This document shows, one piece after another, positions 26,554 to 35,085 of a stretch of DNA of 64,000 nucleotides. The stretch lies in the NCBI GenBank assembly GCA_031362415.1, contig JANLSK010000040.1:29491-93490 (forward strand). Direction: 5' to 3'. The notes below the pieces were generated by a model. It searched no databases, was not told the DNA's origin, and was given only the letters and a program-made list of their open reading frames with translations. This DNA is from VFJJ01 sp031362415. GTDB lineage: Bacteria; Actinomycetota; Acidimicrobiia; IMCC26256; VFJJ01. The translations under genes and the position numbers were made by a program. Numbering within the stretch: position 1 is the stretch's first letter; the number at the start of each line of letters is the position of its first letter.

Positions 26554-28382
26554 TCGACCGCCTGCCACACGGCACGGTGCTGTTCGACGTTGCGCCGGCG
26601 GTCTGTGCGCACGAGAACCAGGCGCACGCCCCCGGCGGCCATGGCGGCCGTCACCGCCACCCCGACGTCCTGTGCACCGCTCGCGATGGTGGCGGGCACG
26701 CCGTGTGCTGCGGCCAACGCCGCCAGGTCGACGCCGTGCGGGGTGCCCCAGAGGGTCTCGAACATGGCCTGATCGTCGATGGCGGCCTGGGGGAGGAACG
26801 AGAAGATCCCGCCGCCGTCGTTGTCGATTACGACGAGCACGACGTCGACACCGCGTCGTCGCACCCCGATGAGGCCGTTGACGTCGTGGAGGAACGCCAG
26901 ATCGCCACAGAGCCCGACCGTCGGCGTTCCCGGCGATCCCAGGGCTACGCCGACCATGGTGGCGACGAACCCGTCGATCCCGTTCATCCCCCTGTTGGCC
27001 ATGATCCGCAACGATCTCCGGGGTTTCATGAACCACTCGAGATCGCGTACCGGCATCGACGACGCCACCACGAGCGTGGCCCCGTCGGGGACAGCTTCAG
27101 CCACGTCGCGAGCCACCCGTCCTTCGAACGGATCGTCGCCGAAGCCGGTGATGGCGTCGTCGATCGCTGACCGGGCGGTCGTGTCGGATGCGATCCACGA
27201 CGCCCCCCACGACTCCCCGGACGACGGATCAGGGCGAAGAGCGAGGCTCGACAGGAAGTCCGCGGGATCATCCACCACGCGCTCGACGGCGCTGCGGGTG
27301 GGGTCGACCCACGCAGCGGCGGGATCGACGACGATGTGCGGCACCTCGGCGAGCCACTGGGTGGTCAGCTTCGAGGTGAGCGGGGCGCCGACACGGACCA
27401 CCAGCTCGGGTCGGTGGTGATCGGCGAAGACGGGCGCCCGCACCAGGGCCTCATAGGCCGCAATCACCCCGGGACCCGGGAAGCGCAGGCCCGAGAGAGC
27501 ATCGGCGAGAACCGGCCATCCGGTGCGTGCGATACAGCGCTCGATGTCGGCTTCCGCGAGCCACCGGTCGGCGCCCGCCCCGAGCACGAGCACCCCCCGC
27601 GACACCAAAGGGCGCGCACCGAAGCCACCCCCGGCCGCCTCGGCTCGACGGGCGCCGATCGGGGCCGACACGATCCACGGGGCGTCGTCGGCTCGACCCT
27701 CGATCACCGGTGCGGGCGCTCCCGTAGGCAGGAGCGGCTCCCTGAAGGCCAGGTTCAGATGCACGGGCCCGGCCGCGCTACCGAGGCCGCCCGTGGCCTC
27801 GATCAGCGCCCGAGCCGCGAGCGGTCGCCAGGCGCTGCGAGCAGACCAGGCGGCCACGGGGACGTCGCTGGCCCAGCGAACGGCATCGCCGTAGAGGCCG
27901 TGCTGGCGCATGGTCTGGGGCGCCCCGGTGTCGTGGAGCTCCCAGGGACGATCGGCGGTGCACACGAGCAGCGCAACCTGTCCGTGATGGGCTTCGACAA
28001 CCGCCGGATGGAGGTTCGCCGTGGCCGAGCCCGAGGTGCACACCACGACCGTGGGTCGCCCGGTGGCCTTGGTGAGCCCCAATGCGAGGAACCCGGCGGA
28101 GCGCTCATCGACGTGCACGTGCACGTGCACCCGACCGTTTCCCAGCAATGCCATCGACAACGGGGTGTTACGCGAGCCCGGCGCCACGACGGCGTGGGTG
28201 AGCCCGCCCCGCACCCACTCGTCGACGACGGTGCGCACGAACGCGGTCTGCACGTCGACATCGACACCCGGGACATCGGCACCCTGGACGACGGCAGCCG
28301 GGGCGTCGACGCCAGGGACATCGGCTCCCGAGTGGTCGTCTCCCGAAGCCCGGCTCGGGTCCAGCCCGCGGTTCATGGCCAT
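26436..28382 (-). CDS. menD: SEPHCHC synthase MenD
   Basis: TPP-dependent enzyme joining isochorismate and 2-oxoglutarate in menaquinone synthesis. APGSRNTPLSMALL, HVHVDERSAGFLALG and CTSGSATANLHPAVVEAHH form the N-terminal TPP/substrate domain; GMNGIDGFVATMVGVALG and a C-terminal NDGGGIFSFLPQA complete the cofactor site. Start at 28382 gives 648 residues, longer than the usual 550. About 40 N-terminal residues contain a duplicated ADVPGVD motif. The last 30-40 are Ser/Thr/Ala-rich and encoded opposite the FliS-like gene. It starts 16 bp after menB ends. Confidence 0.94.
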   Translation of the reverse strand: MAMNRGLDPSRASGDDHSGADVPGVDAPAAVVQGADVPGVDVDVQTAFVRTVVDEWVRGGLTHAVVAPGSRNTPLSMALLGNGRVHVHVHVDERSAGFLALGLTKATGRPTVVVCTSGSATANLHPAVVEAHHGQVALLVCTADRPWELHDTGAPQTMRQHGLYGDAVRWASDVPVAAWSARSAWRPLAARALIEATGGLGSAAGPVHLNLAFREPLLPTGAPAPVIEGRADDAPWIVSAPIGARRAEAAGGGFGARPLVSRGVLVLGAGADRWLAEADIERCIARTGWPVLADALSGLRFPGPGVIAAYEALVRAPVFADHHRPELVVRVGAPLTSKLTTQWLAEVPHIVVDPAAAWVDPTRSAVERVVDDPADFLSSLALRPDPSSGESWGASWIASDTTARSAIDDAITGFGDDPFEGRVARDVAEAVPDGATLVVASSMPVRDLEWFMKPRRSLRIMANRGMNGIDGFVATMVGVALGSPGTPTVGLCGDLAFLHDVNGLIGVRRRGVDVVLVVIDNDGGGIFSFLPQAAIDDQAMFETLWGTPHGVDLAALAAAHGVPATIASGAQDVGVAVTAAMAAGGVRLVLVRTDRRRNVEQHRAVWQAVDQRLGENAVRSSTSTSATASSIASSPESKAATRRSLQKS

Positions 28383-28398
28383 CGCCGAGGCCGAACGC

Positions 28399-29307
28399 CT
28401 AGGGCCGCTTGGGGAATCGCTCGAACTCGGGTCGACGCTTCTGCACGTAGGCGTTGCGGCCCTCCTGGGCCTCCTCCGACAGGTAGTACAGGAGCGTGGC
28501 GTCACCGGCAAGCTGTTGGATACCGGCAAGCCCGTCGTCGGCGGCGTTCATCGACGCCTTCAGCATCCGCAAAGCCAGGGGCGAGTGCGTGAGCATCTTC
28601 CGACACCACGCCACCGTGGTCTCCTCCAGCTCCACCAAGGGCACCACGGTGTTCACCAGGCCCATCTCGAGCGCGGCTGCGGCGTCGTACTGCTCGCACA
28701 GGAACCAGATCTCGCGTGCCTTTTTCTGTCCGACATGGCGGGCCAGGAGCCCCGAGCCGAAACCGCCGTCGAAGGAGCCCACGCGAGGACCGGTCTGGCC
28801 GAAGCGGGCGTTGTCGGCCGCGACAGTGAGGTCGCACACCACGTGGAGGACGTGCCCACCGCCGATGGCGTAGCCCGCCACCATGGCCACCACCGGCTTG
28901 GGGCAGCGCCGTATCTGGACCTGGAGATCGAGCACGTTGAGCCGGCCGATCCCGTGCTCGTCCTTGTAACCGTCGTCGCCACGCACCCGCTGATCGCCAC
29001 CCGAGCAGAAGGCCTCGTGCCCCTCGCCGGTGAGGATGATCACGCCGACGGTGGGATCGTCGCGAGCCACCTCGAACGCATCGCGCAACTCGTTGAGGGT
29101 GCGGGGCCGGAAGGCGTTGCGCACCTCGGGTCGGCAGATCGTGATCTTGGCGATGGCCCCGTCGGTGAAGTGCGCCGTCTCGTAGCGCACGTCGGTGTCG
29201 TCGGCGAAATCACCATCGGTGTGACGAACCCAGTCGGCTCCGACTCGGATGGGATTGGCCGAGGCGGCCGTGGTGGGCGACCCAGCATCGGGGGCGGTCG
29301 GCGTCAT
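28399..29307 (-). CDS. menB: 1,4-dihydroxy-2-naphthoyl-CoA synthase MenB
   Basis: Crotonase-fold enzyme cyclising o-succinylbenzoyl-CoA in menaquinone synthesis. EAFCSGGDQRVRG forms the oxyanion region, PVVAMVAGYAIGGGHVLHVVCDLTVA the conserved core, and GSFDGGFGSGLLARHVG and EMGLVNTVVPL are MenB hallmarks. 302 residues, with a 30-residue N-terminal extension. It precedes menD on the same strand and is divergent to the LLM gene across 48 bp, so promoters must be compact. Confidence 0.96.
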   Translation of the reverse strand: MTPTAPDAGSPTTAASANPIRVGADWVRHTDGDFADDTDVRYETAHFTDGAIAKITICRPEVRNAFRPRTLNELRDAFEVARDDPTVGVIILTGEGHEAFCSGGDQRVRGDDGYKDEHGIGRLNVLDLQVQIRRCPKPVVAMVAGYAIGGGHVLHVVCDLTVAADNARFGQTGPRVGSFDGGFGSGLLARHVGQKKAREIWFLCEQYDAAAALEMGLVNTVVPLVELEETTVAWCRKMLTHSPLALRMLKASMNAADDGLAGIQQLAGDATLLYYLSEEAQEGRNAYVQKRRPEFERFPKRP

Positions 29308-29355
29308 GCGGTTTACCGTAGCGGTCGGCTCCGATCACCTACCGAAGCGGACCCC

Positions 29356-30453
29356 ATGCTCTTCGACGTCGCCCTGCCCTCGTCTCCGCTGCTCGACGTC
29401 GCCGAGACGGCCATGCTCGTCGACCGGCTCGGGTTCGACGGGCTCTGGTTCCTCGAGGGTGGGCGCGAGGCCTACCTCGGATCGGCCATCGCCGCCGTGA
29501 GCACCCGCCGGGTCATGGTGGGGACCGCCGTCGCGCTGGCCTTCCCCCGTTCCCCCATGGTCACGGCCCAAATGGCGTGGGAGCTCGCGGAGGCATCCCG
29601 GGGCCGCTTCGTGCTCGGCCTCGGCTCGCAGATTCCCGTCCACAACGCCCGCCGTTTCTCGGTCGACGGCTCCCGTCCGGCGGAGCGCCTGCGCGAGTAC
29701 GTGCTGGCGCTGCGGGCGATCTTCGCCGCCTTCGCCGGGCGAGCTGCCCTGCGCTTCGACGGCGAGTTCTACCAGCACACGCTCTTGCCCCCGACGCTCA
29801 CCCCTCCCGCTCACGAGTGGCCCGACATACCCATCTGGCTGGGCGCCGTGGGCCCCCGCATGGCCAGCGTGGCCGGTGAGGTCGCCGACGGCCTCCACGT
29901 GCACCCGTTCCACTCCCGCCGGTCACTGTCGGAGGTGATCATCCCCTCGGTGCGAGCGGGTCGACTCGCTGCCGCGTCGAGCGCGGGCGCGGGCGCAGGG
30001 GCAGGGGCAGGGGCAGGGGCGCCCAGGCCGTTCACGGTGTGCGCGCCGTGTTTCGTGATCGTGGGCGATGGCGAGGCCGAGCGTGAGCCCCAGCGAGCAG
30101 CCGTGCGCGCGCAGATCGCCTGGTACGCCACGACACCCGCCTACCAGCCGACCCTCGACGTGCACGGTTGGGGCGCGCTGCGCGAGGAGCTCCAGGGCCG
30201 CCTCAGAGCCGGTGATCACACCGGCATGGCCGGCGCGATCACCGACGAGATGCTGGCCGAGTACGCGGTCGAAGCCACCTGGGACGCGCTCCCTGCGGCC
30301 CTGGCCCGTCGCTACGAGGGCCTTGCCGATCGCGTGGTGTCACACCTGGCCACGACGACCTGGTCGGCGCAACCCGCCCTGGCCGAGCGATGGGCGACCA
30401 TGGCCGAGCAGCTCCGGGCCATCCCCGACAATCCCGGGCAACCCGGCGTCTGA
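29356..30453 (+). CDS. LLM-class (probable F420-dependent) oxidoreductase
   Basis: TIM-barrel oxidoreductase of the luciferase-like superfamily, actinobacterial F420-type branch. LGFDGLWFLEGGREAYL, VMVGTAVALAFPRSPMVTAQMAWELAEASRGRFVLGLGSQ (core: GRFVLGLGSQ) and PIWLGAVGPRMASVAGEVADG are typical. 365 residues. A short poly Gly-Ala insert (AGAGAGAGAGAGA, about residues 213-225) lies in a loop and is encoded by a GGGGCA microsatellite at 29985-30020. Substrate unknown; cofactor choice is inferred from the family and host lineage. Confidence 0.87.
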   Translation: MLFDVALPSSPLLDVAETAMLVDRLGFDGLWFLEGGREAYLGSAIAAVSTRRVMVGTAVALAFPRSPMVTAQMAWELAEASRGRFVLGLGSQIPVHNARRFSVDGSRPAERLREYVLALRAIFAAFAGRAALRFDGEFYQHTLLPPTLTPPAHEWPDIPIWLGAVGPRMASVAGEVADGLHVHPFHSRRSLSEVIIPSVRAGRLAAASSAGAGAGAGAGAGAPRPFTVCAPCFVIVGDGEAEREPQRAAVRAQIAWYATTPAYQPTLDVHGWGALREELQGRLRAGDHTGMAGAITDEMLAEYAVEATWDALPAALARRYEGLADRVVSHLATTTWSAQPALAERWATMAEQLRAIPDNPGQPGV

Positions 30454-30485
30454 TTCCCGCTTCGGAGCAGATCGGCTCAGGACCG

Positions 30486-30749
30486 ATGCCCCGGGTTGCC
30501 GATACCCGAGATGTGAACGTACAAGCCGCAGCCGCCCAGCTCTCAACCCTCAACATGTCATCGTCTGCGCTCGCCGGCACGGCGACGTTGCAGTCGGTCG
30601 ACCCGAGCGCCGGGCCCGGCGGCAGCCCCGGCCCCACGCCGCTGCGAGCGTCGAGCGATACGGCAATGGTCAGCCAGCTCGGCCAGAACATGTACGCCGC
30701 CTCGCTGCACTCCCATGCCGCAGGCGCCGCACACGACGACGCCGAGTAG
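30486..30749 (+). CDS. Small hypothetical protein
   Basis: 87 residues from MPRVADTRDVNVQ, with CAGGA at 5-base spacing before ATG, 32 bp after the LLM gene. Ala/Ser-rich and possibly helical at both ends (VNVQAAAAQLSTLNMSSSAL; SSDTAMVSQLGQNMYAA) around a Gly/Pro linker. The C-terminus ends HDDAE. No family recognised. Competing open frames on the other strand exist, so gene status is uncertain. Confidence 0.4.
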   Translation: MPRVADTRDVNVQAAAAQLSTLNMSSSALAGTATLQSVDPSAGPGGSPGPTPLRASSDTAMVSQLGQNMYAASLHSHAAGAAHDDAE

Positions 30750-30800
30750 CAGCCGCTCCGGCACGCCGCTCGGAAGCGGCCGTCCTCGACGCGCGACCGG

Positions 30801-32606
30801 TCAGTCGTCGAGACGAAGGGCGGAGATGAACGCCTCCTGGGGCACCTCGACCCGCCCGATGTTCTTCATGCGCTTCTTGCCCTCTTTCTGCTTCTCGAGG
30901 AGCTTGCGCTTACGGGTGATGTCGCCGCCGTAGCACTTGGCCAACACGTCCTTGCGCTTGGCCTTGACGGTCTCCCGGGCGATGATCCGCCCGCCGATGG
31001 CCGCCTGGATCGGCACGTCGAACAGCTGTCGGGGGATGAGCTCCCTGAGCTTCGACGCCATCTTCTTCCCGTAGTCGTTGGCCCGATCGCGATGGACGAC
31101 CGTCGAGAAAGCGTCGACCGGGACACCGTTCAACAGCACGTCGACCTTCACCAAACTCGAGGTGCGGTACCCGGCAGGCTCGTAGTCGAGTGACGCATAT
31201 CCGCGAGAACGCGACTTCATCTGATCGAAGAAGTCCATGACGATCTCGCCCAATGGGATCTCGTAATGGATCTCGACCCGTTCCGGCGAGATGTAGTCCA
31301 TCTTCTTCATCTCGCCCCGTCGCCCCTGGGCCAGATCCATGATCGAACCGAGGAACTCGGTGGGCGTGATGATCGAAATGGCCACGAAGGGTTCCTCGAT
31401 GTGATCGAGCTTCGACGGCTCGGGCATCGAGGAGGGATTGTCGATGATCTCCATGCGCCCGTCGACGAGGAACGCCTGGTACTCGACGCTGGGGGCCGTG
31501 GCCACGAGCGAGAGGTCGTACTCGCGCTCGAGGCGCTCACGCACGATCTCCATGTGCAATAAGCCGAGGAAGCCGCAACGGAACCCGAAGCCCAACGCTC
31601 CCGAGGTCTCGGGCTCGAAGGTGAACGACGAGTCGTTGAGGCGCAGTTTGTCGAGCGCGTCGCGGAGGTTCGGGTACTCGTCTCCCTCCACCGGGTACAG
31701 GCCGCAGAACACCATGGGCTTGGGCTCGCGATAACCCGAGAGCTCGGCGGCGGGCCGGGTCGTGGTGGTGACGGTCTCGCCCACCTTGGCCTGGCCCACG
31801 TCCTTGATCCCGGCGATGAGGTAGCCCACCTCGCCGGGTGAGAGACGGTCGACGGGCGTGTTGGCCGGGAGGCGATAGCCGATCTCCTCGGCCTCGTGGG
31901 TGTCACCTGCCTGGACGAACAGGACCTTCGAGCCCGATACCAGGGTCCCGTTGAAGATCCGCACGGCGGAGACGACACCCCGGTACGGGTCGTAGAGCGA
32001 GTCGAAGATGAGGGCCTGCAAGGGAGCGTTCGGATCGCCCTGAGGTGCCGGCACCCGGTCGATGACGGCGTCGAGCAGCGCTTCGACGCCCGCACCGGTC
32101 TTGGCCGAGATACGGAGGATCTCCGACGCCGGGATGCCGAGAACCTTCTCGATCTCGCCGGCGTAGCGGTCGGGATCGGCGGCGGGGAGGTCGATCTTGT
32201 TGAGCGCGGCCACGATCGTGAGGTCGTGCTCGATGGCCTGGTAGCAGTTGGCCAACGTCTGGGCTTCGATCCCCTGCGACGCGTCGACGAGCAGGATCAC
32301 GCCCTCGCACGCGGCCAGCGAACGCGAGACCTCGTAGCCGAAGTCGACGTGACCCGGCGTGTCGATGAGGCTGATCGCGTAGCCCCGGTGATGCAGGCGA
32401 ACGTTCTGGGCCTTGATGGTGATCCCGCGCTCGCGCTCGAGGTCCATCGAGTCGAGGTATTGGGCGCGCATGTTGCGCGGGTCGACGGCGCCGCACATCT
32501 CGAGCAGGCGATCGGCCAGCGTGCTCTTACCGTGGTCGATGTGGGCGATGATCGAGATGGCGCGCAGACGGTCCTGGGGGACCACCAGCGGGGAAGGAGT
32601 GCTCAC
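30801..32606 (-). CDS. lepA: Elongation factor 4 (LepA)
   Basis: Ribosomal GTPase linked to back-translocation and 30S biogenesis. G1 AHIDHGKS (21-28), G3 DTPGH (82-86), G4 NKID (136-139), then EF-G-like domains and the LepA-specific C-terminal domain with the RKRKLLEKQKEGKKRMK segment, cut here to RKLLEKQKEGKKRMK, that contacts rRNA. 601 residues, standard. It is divergent to rpsT across 200 bp, a common arrangement. Confidence 0.98.
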   Translation of the reverse strand: MSTPSPLVVPQDRLRAISIIAHIDHGKSTLADRLLEMCGAVDPRNMRAQYLDSMDLERERGITIKAQNVRLHHRGYAISLIDTPGHVDFGYEVSRSLAACEGVILLVDASQGIEAQTLANCYQAIEHDLTIVAALNKIDLPAADPDRYAGEIEKVLGIPASEILRISAKTGAGVEALLDAVIDRVPAPQGDPNAPLQALIFDSLYDPYRGVVSAVRIFNGTLVSGSKVLFVQAGDTHEAEEIGYRLPANTPVDRLSPGEVGYLIAGIKDVGQAKVGETVTTTTRPAAELSGYREPKPMVFCGLYPVEGDEYPNLRDALDKLRLNDSSFTFEPETSGALGFGFRCGFLGLLHMEIVRERLEREYDLSLVATAPSVEYQAFLVDGRMEIIDNPSSMPEPSKLDHIEEPFVAISIITPTEFLGSIMDLAQGRRGEMKKMDYISPERVEIHYEIPLGEIVMDFFDQMKSRSRGYASLDYEPAGYRTSSLVKVDVLLNGVPVDAFSTVVHRDRANDYGKKMASKLRELIPRQLFDVPIQAAIGGRIIARETVKAKRKDVLAKCYGGDITRKRKLLEKQKEGKKRMKNIGRVEVPQEAFISALRLDD

Positions 32607-32806
32607 GGTCGCGTTCGTCCGCCAGGCTCGTCAGGTGGGAACTTCGAGGGTAGTCGGCGCACGGGGGCACGCTGCGACCCAACGTCGACTCGCCTGCTAC
32701 CCTGCCCCGGCCGTGCGGAACTCGCTGTCGGATCCGTCGATCCGCCCGTTTCCCTTCATCGATCACGAACGCCCATCGCACCCACCGCGGGAGTCATCCA
32801 AGCACC

Positions 32807-33073
32807 ATGGCGAACATCAAGAGCCAGATCAAGCGGAACCGTCAGAACGAGATCCGTCGCCTGCGCAACAAGTCGACCAAGTCCGAGCTGCGCACCCGCG
32901 AGAAGAACGCCGAAACCGGCGCTGTCGGCGACGATGCCGGCTCCCTGTGGCTGCTGGCCCAGAAGCGTCTCGACAAGGCCGCGACCAAGGGCGTCATCCA
33001 CAAGAACCAGGCCGCGCGACGCAAGTCCCGCCTGGCCAAGCGCATCGCCAAGCTGCAGAAGGTCAGCAGCTGA
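32807..33073 (+). CDS. rpsT: 30S ribosomal protein S20
   Basis: Small basic primary-binding protein of the 30S subunit. MANIKSQIKRNRQNEIRR is the classic S20 start, with HKNQAARRKSRLAKRI near the end. 88 residues. The 200-bp upstream region has a TACCCT -10-like hexamer at 32698-32703, a weak promoter candidate. A strong hairpin follows at 33133-33162. Confidence 0.98.
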   Translation: MANIKSQIKRNRQNEIRRLRNKSTKSELRTREKNAETGAVGDDAGSLWLLAQKRLDKAATKGVIHKNQAARRKSRLAKRIAKLQKVSS

Positions 33074-33132
33074 GTCGAGTGCCGAACCGCAGTACTCGGG
33101 GTGTGCCACCCCCGCTGCCGCGATCACGTTTC

Positions 33133-33162
33133 ATCGAGGGCCGCCGCTGAGCGGCCCTCGAT
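33133..33162. terminator. Bidirectional hairpin between rpsT and the lipoprotein gene
   Basis: A perfect 12-bp stem (ATCGAGGGCCGC and its complement) with a 6-base loop lies between the convergent ends of rpsT and the gene ending at 33168. There is no good T tract, as is usual in high-GC actinobacteria. Confidence 0.7.
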
Positions 33163-33167
33163 CGCGT

Positions 33168-33968
33168 CTACGCCCCGCTCGTGGTCGTGGTGGTGGTCGT
33201 CGTGGTCGTCGTGGTCGTCGTGGTCGTCGTGGTCGTCGTGGTCGTCGTGGTCGTCGGGATGGGGACCAGATCGAGATCGACCGAGTCGAGCACGTAGGTC
33301 TCGGGACGCCCCAGACGCGGGAATCGGAGATCGCTCAACGAGATGGTGATGCCAGCATCGTCGAGCCGGCGGATGTCGATGCGCCCGAAGGGTTCGGCCA
33401 GGCGTGCGGGCAGCTCCACCTCGCCCTGGTCGGGAGGGCGGAAGTACACGCAGATCCCGTTCAGCTCGCAGTCGGTGCTGAACGAGCCGACCTGGCCCGT
33501 CCAGCCCGGTCCGCTCACCGTGTAGAGCTCCACGTCGAGCAGGAAGCCCACCTCGTCGGCCGTACGGATCTGGTAGTAGGGATTGCCGGCGTTGGAACGG
33601 AACCGGGCCACGAACGCCGTCAACTGCTCGTCGATCTCGACCGTGATCGTTCCGTCGCCCGTGATGGCGCCGAGCGCTATCGGCGGCACGGTGGTGGTCG
33701 TCTCGCCGGGGATGGTGGCCTCGGTGGCCTCGGAAACGAGCCCCGTGGTCGTGGTGGAGCTCGAGGTGGTCGTCGCACCGACCCTGGTGGTCGTGGTCTG
33801 GCCCAGCGCAGCGAACGACAGTGGCGTGGTCGAGGTCGTTACGGCAACCGCTCCCCCGGTCCTCTGGGGGTTGCACGCCGACAGTGCCAGCATCGCGGCG
33901 AGCGTCGCAGCCAGCGCCACGACCCGCTGGGCGATGGCAGAGCGTGGGCCCGCTCGGCGTCTGCTCAC
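33168..33968 (-). CDS. Putative lipoprotein with poly-threonine tail
   Basis: 266 residues. Arg-rich start, hydrophobic segment VVALAATLAAMLALSAC with lipobox LSAC (Cys32), then a Thr/Ser-rich stalk with several TTTT runs. A globular region (about 95-235) contains two cysteines (STDCELNGICVYF) likely to pair outside the cell. The protein ends in 25 consecutive threonines before SGA. No known family recognised. The start overlaps the holA stop by 4 bp (ATGA), so it is coupled to that gene although the products are unrelated. The stalk and tail suggest a surface-exposed, perhaps glycosylated anchor; that is inference. Confidence 0.7.
   Translation of the reverse strand: MSRRRAGPRSAIAQRVVALAATLAAMLALSACNPQRTGGAVAVTTSTTPLSFAALGQTTTTRVGATTTSSSTTTTGLVSEATEATIPGETTTTVPPIALGAITGDGTITVEIDEQLTAFVARFRSNAGNPYYQIRTADEVGFLLDVELYTVSGPGWTGQVGSFSTDCELNGICVYFRPPDQGEVELPARLAEPFGRIDIRRLDDAGITISLSDLRFPRLGRPETYVLDSVDLDLVPIPTTTTTTTTTTTTTTTTTTTTTTTTTSGA
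33180..33254 (-). repeat. Microsatellite encoding 25 threonines
   Basis: A GGTCGTCGT-type 9-bp repeat (plus strand) runs through 75 bp as Thr codons ACG/ACC. Triplet-based slippage would change tail length without breaking frame. Confidence 0.85.
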
Positions 33969-35074
33969 CGGCGAGCCCGAGCGGGGCGACCCGAACCCGT
34001 CGAACCCGTCGAACCGGGCGGCCCCCGGCGGCGTTGACGGGTCACGGTCACCAGGCGGGTGACGAGGATCTCGATGAGGGCTTCGTCGGGCGCACGACTG
34101 GCGCCTCGGAGGTCGAGATCGGCTCGGGCCAGCAGGTCGTACGCGGCCCGGATCCCCGACGAGTCGAGCGCCCGGGCCTGCTGGAGCGCCTTCTTGGCCA
34201 CGTAGGGGTGCGGCGGGCGCCCCCCCAGCTCCTTGAGCGCGTTCACCGCAGCCTGCTCTCCCTGGACCGTCGGATCGTCGAGGCGCAGCAGTCGCCGGTA
34301 GTGGCCGTGCAGGACGGCCATCAGCTGGAGCGGGTGCATACCCGAGGCTTCACGCAAGCGGTGAAGCACGGTGAGGGCGCGGGTGAGATCGCCCTCGTCG
34401 ATGGCGTTGGTGAGCTCGAACACCGGCACGCTGCCGGCCTCACCGAGATAGGGCTCGACCTCGTCAGCACCCAGGCGCGTGCCCGCCCCGAACGTGGCGA
34501 TGAGCACCTCGACGAGCGCCGGGACACGACCAGCGTCCTCACCGAGACGGGCTGTGACGAGCTCGATCGCGTCACGCTCCAAGCGCAGCCCGGCGCTGCG
34601 GCTGTGCTCGGCGAGCACCTCGGCCAGCTTGGCGTCGCCGCCGACGGTGACGCCTCCAACGGCCGTGAGCGCCTTGCCCAGCGCCGCTGACGGGGCCTTG
34701 TCGCCCAGCTCGAGAACCAGCACCGACGTGGGCTCAGGCTGGGCCAGGTAGGCGATGACCGACTTGATCTCCTCGGCGGTGAGCACCCCTGCGCTGCGGA
34801 CGACGATGACACGCCGAGCCGTCCCGAACGGGAAGGTACGGGCCGCGTCGAGCGCGGTGAGCATGACGGCAGCCTCGACCCGGAGCTCCGACGCGTCGAC
34901 ACTGGCCCGGACCGAAGCCGACGGCGAGGCCACGTCGAACTCGTCGAGCGCGAGGCTGCGATCGTCGGACCCCACGAGCTCGTCGACCAGCCGCCCCAAG
35001 GCCTCGTGGCGCAGGGTCGTATCGCCACCGGCGACCACGTAGACCGGTGCCACCGCGGGTGAGCTCGCCGCCAT
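33965..35074 (-). CDS. holA: DNA polymerase III delta subunit
   Basis: Clamp-loader subunit that opens the beta clamp. VYVVAGGDTTLRHEALGRLVDEL is the domain I start, VIVVRSAGVLTAEEI follows, and the C-terminal collar has MHPLQLMAVLHGHYRRLLRL. 369 residues; the last 25 are a basic Gly/Ser/Arg tail (GPPGSTGSTGSGRPARARR). It lies 11 bp after the FolP2-like gene. Proximity to comEA/comEC and rpsT is typical of actinobacteria. Confidence 0.92.
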   Translation of the reverse strand: MAASSPAVAPVYVVAGGDTTLRHEALGRLVDELVGSDDRSLALDEFDVASPSASVRASVDASELRVEAAVMLTALDAARTFPFGTARRVIVVRSAGVLTAEEIKSVIAYLAQPEPTSVLVLELGDKAPSAALGKALTAVGGVTVGGDAKLAEVLAEHSRSAGLRLERDAIELVTARLGEDAGRVPALVEVLIATFGAGTRLGADEVEPYLGEAGSVPVFELTNAIDEGDLTRALTVLHRLREASGMHPLQLMAVLHGHYRRLLRLDDPTVQGEQAAVNALKELGGRPPHPYVAKKALQQARALDSSGIRAAYDLLARADLDLRGASRAPDEALIEILVTRLVTVTRQRRRGPPGSTGSTGSGRPARARR

Positions 35075-35085
35075 GCCCGCCGCCT

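Noticed and set aside
33180..33254. CRISPR-like or satellite repeat
   Set aside because: The 9-bp period has no spacers and stays in frame as threonine codons of the lipoprotein gene.
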